Source of the DNA: Gammaproteobacteria bacterium
GTDB taxonomy: Bacteria > Pseudomonadota > Gammaproteobacteria > Enterobacterales > Alteromonadaceae
Length of the DNA stretch: 35,207 bases
Reading direction: 5' to 3'
Assembly: GCA_018815765.1 (NCBI GenBank)
Contig: JAHIWM010000151.1
Coordinates: 1 to 35,207, forward strand
The notes beneath the pieces are model-generated. The model was not told the origin of the DNA and did not search any database. It saw only the letters and a list, made by a program, of their open reading frames with translations. A program made the translations under genes and the position numbers. Positions 24,967 through 31,965 of the stretch are shown here, piece after piece (the first letter of the stretch is position 1; the number at the start of each line of letters is the position of its first letter).

Positions 24967-26388
24967 ATGACTAAAGAGAGCTTAATACAGCAAGAAAAAG
25001 CATGCATTTTATTGTTTCTAGAGCAACTAGGCTCGCCTGCGCGCTTAGGAGAGATAGAAAAAAAACTATCTATATCAATAAATAAAAAAACTCTGCAACG
25101 TCGAATGAAAGACTTGCAGGCTGACGGTTACGTGAGCACTGAAGGTGAAAAAAGAAATACCAAATACTATGTAAATAAGGACAAAAACGTTTTAAAAAAT
25201 GTCTCTAAAGACTCTGATAAGGACAGCGCCAGCCAGGGTATACAGACAAATAACGAAAACAAAGACTCGCATCCCATCTTTTCAAATGCTGCCATGTCTC
25301 AACTTAGTTATTTAGACACCCCTTCTTATGCGCGTAAGAAGTCTAGCTATCAGTTCGCCCTGGTTGATGACTACATTCCTAATCAAACACACTATGTCCC
25401 AAAACCAATGCGGGCGCGGCTTCTTGAGGCTGGAAAGCGGTTTGATCACAAAGTGGCTGCCGGGACTTATGCAAAAAATATTAGTCAAAAACTGTTAATT
25501 GATTTGTCTTACAACTCTAGCCGACTAGAGGGCAACACCTACTCAAAACTTGATACTCAGCGCTTGCTTGAGCAAGGGCTGTCTGCCGAAGGCAAAGTGC
25601 ACGAAGAAACCGTGATGATTATGAATCACAAAGAAGCTATCGGGTTCTTGATCGAGAATGCCGAAGAAATTGCCCTCAACGCTTTTACAATCCGAAATAT
25701 TCATGCCCTCCTGTCACAAGACCTATTAGCCAACGCTGCTGCCTGTGGCAATGTCAGGCGGATTGAAGTCACTATTGGAAAATCAGCTTATTTGCCGCTA
25801 AATAACCCACATCAACTGGAAGAATATTTAGCGCTACTGCTGCGAAAAGCAGCACAAATTAGTGATCCGTTTGAACAGAGCTTTTTCTTATTGATCCATT
25901 TATCTTATTTGCAAGCTTTTGAGGATGTGAATAAGCGAACAGCTCGCCTCTCCTGCAATATCCCATTTATTCAGCACAACTTGTGCCCATTAAGTTTTAT
26001 TGATGTACCACAGGAAGATTATTTTAAGTCATTACTGTTTTTCTACGAAACAAATGAGCTGCAACCTGCATTAGAACTCTTTGAGTGGGCTTATCTACGC
26101 TCATGTCAGCAGTACGATGTTGTCAAAGAATCACTTGGAGAAATTGATGCATACAGAGTGCAGCACAGAGCGGCACGAAAGTTTGCGATGGGCCATATTA
26201 TTCGTCAAAACCTCGATGAGCGCTCAGCGACTCAGTATCTCGAACAATACTGTGCAGACAATAGCATTCCCTCTGCTGACAAATTTGTAAGCATGGCACT
26301 GAGTGATTTAGAACAACTCCACACCGGTTCAATCATTGGACTGGGTATTACTGAGAAGATGTTTACGGAGTGGAAGAAACAGCGTTAA
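24967..26388 (+). CDS. HTH-Fic fusion protein with non-canonical Fic motif (class II type)
   Basis: The protein (473 aa from ATG 24967) has an N-terminal winged HTH (~10-70: LGSPARLGEIEKKLSISINKK), a polar linker, and a Fic domain. An N-terminal inhibitory helix SSRLEGN (~184-190) marks class II autoinhibition. The Fic motif reads QAFEDVNKRTAR (~316-327), so the usual catalytic His is Gln and GNGR is VNKR. I recall this variant in a wide Fic subfamily, so it may be a subfamily trait. The track start at 24904 lies inside the operator array; 24967 fits the HTH better. The protein may be mainly a regulator, or may use a different chemistry. Confidence 0.85.
   Translation: MTKESLIQQEKACILLFLEQLGSPARLGEIEKKLSISINKKTLQRRMKDLQADGYVSTEGEKRNTKYYVNKDKNVLKNVSKDSDKDSASQGIQTNNENKDSHPIFSNAAMSQLSYLDTPSYARKKSSYQFALVDDYIPNQTHYVPKPMRARLLEAGKRFDHKVAAGTYAKNISQKLLIDLSYNSSRLEGNTYSKLDTQRLLEQGLSAEGKVHEETVMIMNHKEAIGFLIENAEEIALNAFTIRNIHALLSQDLLANAAACGNVRRIEVTIGKSAYLPLNNPHQLEEYLALLLRKAAQISDPFEQSFFLLIHLSYLQAFEDVNKRTARLSCNIPFIQHNLCPLSFIDVPQEDYFKSLLFFYETNELQPALELFEWAYLRSCQQYDVVKESLGEIDAYRVQHRAARKFAMGHIIRQNLDERSATQYLEQYCADNSIPSADKFVSMALSDLEQLHTGSIIGLGITEKMFTEWKKQR
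25175..25225. promoter_or_regulatory. Second operator cluster inside the HTH-Fic coding region
   Basis: ATAAGGACA (25175), TGTCTCT (25200) and ATAAGGACA (25217) repeat the upstream operator in the opposite orientation: TGTCTCTAA-N8-ATAAGGACA equals the composite pair read on the other strand. It falls in the codons of the polar linker between the HTH and Fic domains, where sequence constraint is low. Confidence 0.6.
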
Positions 26389-26478
26389 AAGCTGATTTCT
26401 TTAGTGTCATTTCAATTGGGTTTCGTACTCAAATGAACATTGAATAAATGAGGGAAATGGTAATCACCATTTGTCATT

Positions 26479-26589
26479 TTGGTGACCAAAGTGGCGGTTT
26501 TGATAAGATTAAAGCAACGTAACCGTTTGAAACTTAAATAATTACAACAGCCATTCTCATGGCAGATCCAAAATATTGAATAAAATCAA
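26479..26589. repeat. Right end of unit 2: arm-type repeats and yicC-end core
   Basis: TTGGTGACCAAAGTGGCGG (26479-26497) resembles P4-type integrase arm sites and the repeats at 24633. Then CAAAATATTGAATAAAATCA (26569) matches the end of yicC with one mismatch over 21 bp. It is an attR-like junction of what inserted behind yicC. The rest of the 265-nt gap 26389-26653 holds only the terminator below. Confidence 0.75.
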
Positions 26590-26598
26590 AAAATTAAA

Positions 26599-26632
26599 AC
26601 ACCCTGCATTTACGTAAATACAGGGTGTTGTA
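26599..26632. terminator. Bidirectional terminator next to the attR-like site
   Basis: AACACCCTG and CAGGGTGTT, extended by ATTTACGTAAAT, form one long near-perfect hairpin with A/T flanks. It ends the minus-strand helicase gene and could also end transcripts coming from the yicC side. Confidence 0.85.
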
Positions 26633-26653
26633 GTTTATAACAGCCCTACCATT

Positions 26654-29600
26654 TTACCCTACAGCTAATTTCGCCGCTTGTTGCCACATAAAGCTCGGCA
26701 TAGGCGACTGAAGCTTCCAGGTAATGCTCATGGGTTGTGAGCCAGTGTGTGATACATATTCAACTTCACCATAGTTAACAAAGCCCATAGTGCGACCATA
26801 TTCATCGGCGGTTTGCTCACGAACAAATAAGAAAATCCTCTTGCCCGTCATTTTATGCTTTAGATAATCCAAACCTCGACCACGATCTGGACGCGCGCTA
26901 TTTTGGGACTGCCAATGAAACAGCGATTCATTAATGGCGTAATCGTGATACATGGTCGTCGGAGAAAATTGTTTTTCGCTCTTATTTAAAGTGACAAATA
27001 ACAGCTCAATATTTTGGTCTTGAATAACATAAACCCCTTCCCTCGCAGGAGGTTGTCGCTCGAAAGTTATGGCTCCAAAACCAGTTAATATTTGCTCACG
27101 TGTATAGCGGGCATGAAGTCGTAGTGGCACTTCTGGTAAACCTGCCAAAGCTAACTGTTCATGCTTAGTCCGCGCGATTTGCCACTCCAAAACGTCGAGC
27201 AACTCATTTCTAAGAGATAGGCAGTTTAAAGCCTTTAAACTTTGCTCAAGTGTTTCAAAACCTACGGCAGAACCCGGCTTTTGCCAAAAGTCGTAATGAC
27301 ACATTAGCGCCAACCGTTGGTTCTGACAGCCTTCAACAACAAAATGGTGCGAGACGAGCTTTTTCAGGAATACCAAATAGTGATAGTCGTCACAGGCCAA
27401 AATCCTGAGTTTGATAGCCCGTTTGTATACTTCAACCAATACATCATCGGTATCTGTTTCTCTGACCTCATCAAATGAACGCGAGACTAATTCGCCCCAC
27501 CCACCCCGTTGATATAAATCACGGATACCAATATGTGGATGTAATTTCAGGAAATTACCAAGGGTTAATGGCAATTCGAAAGAATGAGGGTATTGCCTGA
27601 TAAGTCCGACTAACCTGTTACTCGTCAGTGTCGCCTGACGAATATTATTTAGGACGATCTCTTGCGTGATCTTCGATAGCTCAATGCGACAGCCAAGTGG
27701 TGCGTGCGGGAAACCTTGTTTAATTTCGTCGCTAATCCCTTTATTTGTTTTACCAATCAGCGCACGGAATTTATTGGAAAAATCATATTCAGCTCGTGAA
27801 TTACCAACAAAATCCAATACAGTACAACACTCTTTGTCATCGGCTAGACGCAAGCCACGCCCCAGTTGTTGCAGGAAAATAGTCAAACTTTCGGTAGGTC
27901 GTAGCAATAACAATGTATCAATTTCTGGAATATCTACACCTTCGTTAAAGATATCAACCACACATAGCACATTGATTGAGCCTGATCGGATTGCCTGCTG
28001 CTTTTGCTGCCGCTCATGACTGTTATCACTGATCAATACGTCACTTTTGATACCTTTGAGCAAAAATTGTTTGCACATATACATGGCGTGCTCACGACTC
28101 ACACAAAAGGCGAGTGCTTTCATGCAGCCGATATCTGTGATGATTTGCTGCATGCTTTGCAAAATCTTATTTACGCGGCTTTGATTATGAGTGTAAAGAT
28201 TGCTTAGCTGCGAAATATCATAGCGGCCACGATTCCAACTAATGCTCCGGAGATCCGTATCATCATCAATACCAAAATACTGAAATGGGCAGAGATGCCG
28301 GCGGTTGATCGCTTCTGGCAATCGCATTTCCGCAGCAATGACACCACAAAAATCATCTAAAATATTTGCGCCGTCATGACGTTCCGGCGTAGCAGTCAAT
28401 CCTAATAGGATTTTAGGCCGGAAGTAATCAAGCACTGCACGGTAGCTATTAGCAGCGATATGATGCACTTCATCAATCACCAGATAGTCATAAAAGTCTG
28501 CCGACAATTTCATAGTGGCTAATTGATTATTCAGCGTCTGGATCGACACAAATAGCTGATGGTGATGCTCAGGCCTGTAGCCACCCACCCACAATTCACC
28601 AAACTGACTGCGTTTCAATACACCACGATAAGCCATTCGAGCTTGTATTAAGATCTCTTCTTTATGCGCAATAAACAAAAACTTGGCGTCTGGTTTTTCT
28701 TTGATAAAACGGGCGAAATCAAATGCGGAAATTAAAGTCTTGCCTGTGCCGGTTGCTGCGACCACTAAATTACGGAACCTATTGTGAATTTGTCGCTCGA
28801 TACTAAGTTGTTCCAAAATCTCGAGTTGGTGTGGAAAGGGCTTTAGATCGAAATAATGCTGATGATCCTCGCTAACACTACCTCGGGCAGCCTTTAAAGC
28901 TAACTTGAGCTTCTCACGACTCTCTACTTGACCGTCAAATAGTTCAAACTCACTGGATTGCCAATAGGTTTCAAAAGTGTTCAGTGACTTATCAATAATA
29001 TGTGGAATTTCCTGCGATGTGATTTTCAGATTCCACTCAAGGCCATTCGTCAGTGCAGAGTGCGATAGATTGGATGAACCAATGTATCCTGTGTGGAAAC
29101 CGGTATGGCGTAAAAATAGATAACTTTTGGCATGTAGCCGCTCACGTTCAGTGTTGTAGCTCAGTTTCACTTCAGTGTTAGGTAAGCTTGCCAGATACTC
29201 AACCGCCTTAGCATCTGTAGCTCCCATATAAGACGTGGTAATAATTTTCAACTCACGGCCACTACGAGCAAAGGATTCCAACTCGTTGCGAAATACCCGA
29301 ATACCAGTCCACTTGATAAAAGACACCAGCCAGTAAATTTTATCTGCTGACAAAATCTCACGTTTTAGCTCAGATTCAAGCGATAAACCTGCATTGCTAC
29401 CGCAAAACAACTCGCTTTCAGTTAAACCTGTAAGTGGAAAAATATCCTCAACGTATTTCTTTAAATCAGCAGCTATTGGATTATCCAGCGTGTACAACGC
29501 TGTTAGAATCTTTCCTCTACTACTTAGTAAGTTTTCTTCAATAAAACCATCATCTTGAATTTTATCCTTCAGCCACATCAGCATCTGGTTAGCGAGCTCA

Positions 29601-29797
29601 ATTTGCAGCTGTAACTGATCCTCACCCGTTGGAACTGCGGCTATAGCAAATTCCATAATTTTACTGAGAAAGCGGGACAACCAAACTGAGGCCTCATTAG
29701 AAGACAGCTCTCGCTCACCGACGTAAAATCGTGTTCGATCCAAGTTCCGTTCAACCAACTGAGTGATCAATTGCTCATAAAGGCCAATTTGCTGCAT
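26654..29797 (-). CDS. PLD-nuclease / SF2 helicase / DUF3427 protein, candidate defence protein
   Basis: The 1047-aa protein has a helical N-terminus (~1-130), a phospholipase D-like nuclease domain with one HxK motif (LHAKSYLFLRHTGFHTGYIGSSNLS, ~221-245), an SF2 helicase core with Walker A AATGTGKT (~347-354), DEVH box (~442-445), LTATPERHDG, and motif VI QLGRGLR (~644-650), then a C-terminal DUF3427 domain (YHDYAINESLFHWQSQ...IFLFVRE). Such proteins are large ATP-driven nucleases often found in islands and suspected of anti-phage defence or restriction. Defence is inference here. The AAAGGATTTTTTA ribosome site supports the ATG at 29797. No partner gene is evident, so it may act alone. Confidence 0.88.
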   Translation of the reverse strand: MQQIGLYEQLITQLVERNLDRTRFYVGERELSSNEASVWLSRFLSKIMEFAIAAVPTGEDQLQLQIELANQMLMWLKDKIQDDGFIEENLLSSRGKILTALYTLDNPIAADLKKYVEDIFPLTGLTESELFCGSNAGLSLESELKREILSADKIYWLVSFIKWTGIRVFRNELESFARSGRELKIITTSYMGATDAKAVEYLASLPNTEVKLSYNTERERLHAKSYLFLRHTGFHTGYIGSSNLSHSALTNGLEWNLKITSQEIPHIIDKSLNTFETYWQSSEFELFDGQVESREKLKLALKAARGSVSEDHQHYFDLKPFPHQLEILEQLSIERQIHNRFRNLVVAATGTGKTLISAFDFARFIKEKPDAKFLFIAHKEEILIQARMAYRGVLKRSQFGELWVGGYRPEHHHQLFVSIQTLNNQLATMKLSADFYDYLVIDEVHHIAANSYRAVLDYFRPKILLGLTATPERHDGANILDDFCGVIAAEMRLPEAINRRHLCPFQYFGIDDDTDLRSISWNRGRYDISQLSNLYTHNQSRVNKILQSMQQIITDIGCMKALAFCVSREHAMYMCKQFLLKGIKSDVLISDNSHERQQKQQAIRSGSINVLCVVDIFNEGVDIPEIDTLLLLRPTESLTIFLQQLGRGLRLADDKECCTVLDFVGNSRAEYDFSNKFRALIGKTNKGISDEIKQGFPHAPLGCRIELSKITQEIVLNNIRQATLTSNRLVGLIRQYPHSFELPLTLGNFLKLHPHIGIRDLYQRGGWGELVSRSFDEVRETDTDDVLVEVYKRAIKLRILACDDYHYLVFLKKLVSHHFVVEGCQNQRLALMCHYDFWQKPGSAVGFETLEQSLKALNCLSLRNELLDVLEWQIARTKHEQLALAGLPEVPLRLHARYTREQILTGFGAITFERQPPAREGVYVIQDQNIELLFVTLNKSEKQFSPTTMYHDYAINESLFHWQSQNSARPDRGRGLDYLKHKMTGKRIFLFVREQTADEYGRTMGFVNYGEVEYVSHTGSQPMSITWKLQSPMPSFMWQQAAKLAVG

Positions 29798-29999
29798 TAA
29801 AAAATCCTTTTCATTCCGGTGGTGGCGCAGTGAATGCTCTGTATAACGATTTGGGGGTTAGCAAGTTGTGCCAGGATATCGTACTAGCAGCTGTACCGTA
29901 AAATAATAGCGACTGATGCGACATAAAAAACGGCTTGGCGTTCAGTCGATGTACGATCCAAACCTGCGGATAATAAAGCACTAGACAACGATTCATGGT

Positions 30000-30057
30000 T
30001 TTATAAGCATCATCAATCAGTTGCATCTGATCTACCGCGTCGCGGTCACCTGTCAGC
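30000..30057 (-). pseudogene. Fragment of a Gfo/Idh/MocA gene 3' end (duplicate att-like site)
   Basis: The 58 bp match 32002-32059, inside the intact oxidoreductase gene, with 53 identities and the same orientation, offset exactly 2002 bp. In frame it encodes LTGDRDAVDQMQLIDDAYK versus LTGGRDAIDQMQLIDDAYK. The differences look like divergence between homologues rather than recent copying. The fragment continues into unrelated sequence. The ORF at 29811-30059 is built on it and is not a gene. The 441-nt gap 29798-30238 holds otherwise the helicase 5' region and the hipB operators. Confidence 0.85.
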
Positions 30058-30093
30058 AATTTGATGATTTACAGCTCAAAATCGGATCAAAAG

Positions 30094-30235
30094 GAAACTA
30101 TAGTTTCACAATCAAGCAGAAAAGGTAATTTTAGTTTCACATCAATTCAGTTAAGGATATCGATTTGTCACTTTGCTTAAAGTTAAAAATGAAACTATAA
30201 TTTCACCAAATGCTGATTAGAGAAAATATAGTTTC
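30094..30235. promoter_or_regulatory. HipB operators and hipBA promoter
   Basis: Four copies of a GAAACTATAGTTTC palindrome lie before hipB: perfect at 30094, degenerate at 30125, near-perfect at 30191 (GAAACTATAATTTC) and 30222 (GAAAATATAGTTTC). Spacings are 31, 66 and 31 bp, two pairs each three helical turns apart. A TATAAT inside the third site (30196-30201) may be the -10 box, so HipB binding would block the promoter. The last operator ends 3 nt before the start codon. Confidence 0.85.
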
Positions 30236-30238
30236 ACT

Positions 30239-30553
30239 ATGAATACTATCGAATCAAAAACAAAGCGCACCGCTGTCGTTTTCCCAAAACACAAAAAGGT
30301 GTTAAGTATCTTGGGTGAAAACTTAACGCTGGCGATGAAGCGGCGCGGCATTACCCAAGACATGATGCACAGCAGAACAGGGTTGTCTAAACCGACGCTA
30401 CGAAAAATCTTAAAGGGTGATCCTTCTGTTTCGCTTGGCCACTACGTCAACGTATTAGCCTGCCTCGGCCTGGTGGACGACCTAACTAAAGTTGCCTTTG
30501 ATGACGAGCTGGGAAGAAAGCTGCAAGACATCCAATTGCTGAACAAAAAATAA
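30239..30553 (+). CDS. hipB: HipB antitoxin, XRE-family regulator
   Basis: The 104-aa protein has a Cro/C1-type HTH (LTLAMKRRGITQDMMHSRTGLSKPTLRKILKGDPSVSLGHYVNVLACLG). It has a basic N-terminal extension of ~25 residues, and a C-terminal helix that in HipB contacts HipA. It represses its own operon and neutralises HipA by complex formation. It precedes hipA by 12 nt. No good Shine-Dalgarno precedes the ATG, since the operator fills that space, so the operator may also lie in the 5' UTR. No other in-frame start exists before residue 33. Confidence 0.9.
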   Translation: MNTIESKTKRTAVVFPKHKKVLSILGENLTLAMKRRGITQDMMHSRTGLSKPTLRKILKGDPSVSLGHYVNVLACLGLVDDLTKVAFDDELGRKLQDIQLLNKK

Positions 30554-30565
30554 GAGCGCCAGATT

Positions 30566-31804
30566 ATGGAAATCTACGTTTACGCTGATTGGACTGAGTC
30601 AACTGACCCTATATTGGTCGGTACTTTACGCTCCTCAGAAATTAGAGGCAAAGAGCATTTCAGCTTTAGTTATGATGATAAGTGGCTGGCCTCTGACTAT
30701 GTTCGCCAGCTCGATCCCTCTCTAAAGTTATTCATTGGAGAGCAACATGCGCAGGGCGATAAAAACTTCAAAACATTTCTCGACTCATGCCCTGATCGTT
30801 GGGGACGGTTGCTGATGCAACGCAGAGAAGCGGTGATCGCCCGACAAGAGAAGCGACGAGCAAGAAGTCTGTATGAAACAGATTACTTGCTGGGTGTTCA
30901 TGATTCATTTCGCATGGGCGCACTGCGCTTTCGCACATCGCCAACAGGTCCATTTTTAGACGATAGCCATGAGCTGTCTGCACCCGCAATAACCAGCCTA
31001 CCCGAGCTGCAACACGCCGCACATAAAATAGAAGAAACTCCAGATTTAGATCATCCAGATTATCTAAAATGGCTCAATATGCTGATCTCTCCAGGTTCAT
31101 CCTTAGGTGGTGCCAGGCCAAAGGCGTCAATCAGAAATCATGATAACAGTTTGTGGTTGGCCAAGTTCCCCAGTCGTCATGACGATTACGATATTGGCTT
31201 ATGGGAGTTCATTGTTTACCAAATGGCCATTGAGTCAGGCATCGAAATGGCAGAGTCCAAAGTTGAAGCAATTGGCAGTCATCATATTTTTCTAACAAAA
31301 AGGTTCGACCGCACCGAGTCTGGCAAGCGGCTTCACTTCAGTTCTGCAATGACTCAGCTTGAGTACTTTGATGGTCAGGATGATGGTGCAAGTTACTTAG
31401 AACTGGCTGAGTTTCTGATACAGCACGGCTCCAACACTCAGCAAGACCTTGAACAACTTTGGACAAGAATGCTGTTTAACATCATGGTCTCTAATTGTGA
31501 TGATCATCTGAGAAATCACGGATTCATTCTGGAGCCCACAGGCTGGCGACTATCTCCCGCCTACGATATCAACCCCATGTTATACGCCACTGGCTTACAC
31601 CTTAATATTGATGATGTGAGTAACTCGCTCTTGGTAGAGTTAGCATTTGACGTTGCGGAGTATTTTCACGTTAACGCTAGTAAAGCAAAGGCTATCCACC
31701 AAAGATTGTTAAAGGCCGTCTCAAAGTGGGAAAGCCTTGCCCAACAAGCTGGTATCCGCAAAGAAGAAAGAGAGCTATTGAGGGGCTGCTTTATACTCGA
31801 TTAG
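30566..31804 (+). CDS. hipA: HipA family serine/threonine kinase toxin
   Basis: The 412-aa protein has the HipA kinase fold: Gly-rich loop SPGSSLGGARPKA (~175-187), with Ser179 aligned to the regulatory autophosphorylated Ser150 of E. coli HipA, catalytic NCDDHLRNHGF (~310-320) and metal-binding YDINP (~333-337). E. coli HipA (440 aa) phosphorylates glutamyl-tRNA synthetase and causes growth arrest and persistence. The target of this one is not predictable; its length and sequence differ from E. coli HipA. All key residues are present. hipBA is the whole cargo of the 2.0-kb unit between the two oxidoreductase-end copies. Confidence 0.92.
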   Translation: MEIYVYADWTESTDPILVGTLRSSEIRGKEHFSFSYDDKWLASDYVRQLDPSLKLFIGEQHAQGDKNFKTFLDSCPDRWGRLLMQRREAVIARQEKRRARSLYETDYLLGVHDSFRMGALRFRTSPTGPFLDDSHELSAPAITSLPELQHAAHKIEETPDLDHPDYLKWLNMLISPGSSLGGARPKASIRNHDNSLWLAKFPSRHDDYDIGLWEFIVYQMAIESGIEMAESKVEAIGSHHIFLTKRFDRTESGKRLHFSSAMTQLEYFDGQDDGASYLELAEFLIQHGSNTQQDLEQLWTRMLFNIMVSNCDDHLRNHGFILEPTGWRLSPAYDINPMLYATGLHLNIDDVSNSLLVELAFDVAEYFHVNASKAKAIHQRLLKAVSKWESLAQQAGIRKEERELLRGCFILD

Positions 31805-31841
31805 AACGTCACAACACTTTTATGCTTCGACTCTAAAGTAA

Positions 31842-31862
31842 AAAAACATCTGGAATGTTTTT
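31842..31862 (+). terminator. Terminator of hipBA
   Basis: AAAAACAT and ATGTTTTT form an 8-bp stem with a CTGGA loop, 37 nt after the hipA stop, ending in T residues. It touches the dispersed repeat copy 2. Confidence 0.7.
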
Positions 31863-31920
31863 GAACAATGCGAAGCGTTGGCCCTTTAGGGTGAGCGCCA
31901 TGGATGGCGGCGAATAAAAA
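31862..31920. repeat. Dispersed two-hairpin repeat, copy 2
   Basis: Same element as at 16201, with AGGGTGAGCGCCATGGATGG kept identically. CCC-TTTA-GGG versus CCC-GACA-GGG changes only the loop. As at 16201 it is preceded by an independent hairpin and leads into the T-tract of a minus-strand terminator. Confidence 0.75.
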
Positions 31921-31940
31921 GCCGCTATAAAAAGCGGCCT
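31914..31940 (-). terminator. Terminator of the oxidoreductase gene
   Basis: On the minus strand GCCGC-TTTTTATA-GCGGC-TTTTTATT forms a stem and T-tract, 25 nt after the gene's stop. It shares its T run with the dispersed repeat. Confidence 0.85.
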
Positions 31941-31965
31941 CCAAATTCAGAATTAACACCCAAAA

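Noticed and set aside
22882-26589. Transposon or IS element behind yicC
   Set aside because: No terminal inverted repeats, target-site duplication pattern or transposase; direct-repeat att-like junctions fit better.
29811-30059. ORF of 82 aa on the minus strand before hipB
   Set aside because: Only the first ~20 residues are meaningful; they are the duplicated oxidoreductase 3' end, and the rest is unrelated read-through.
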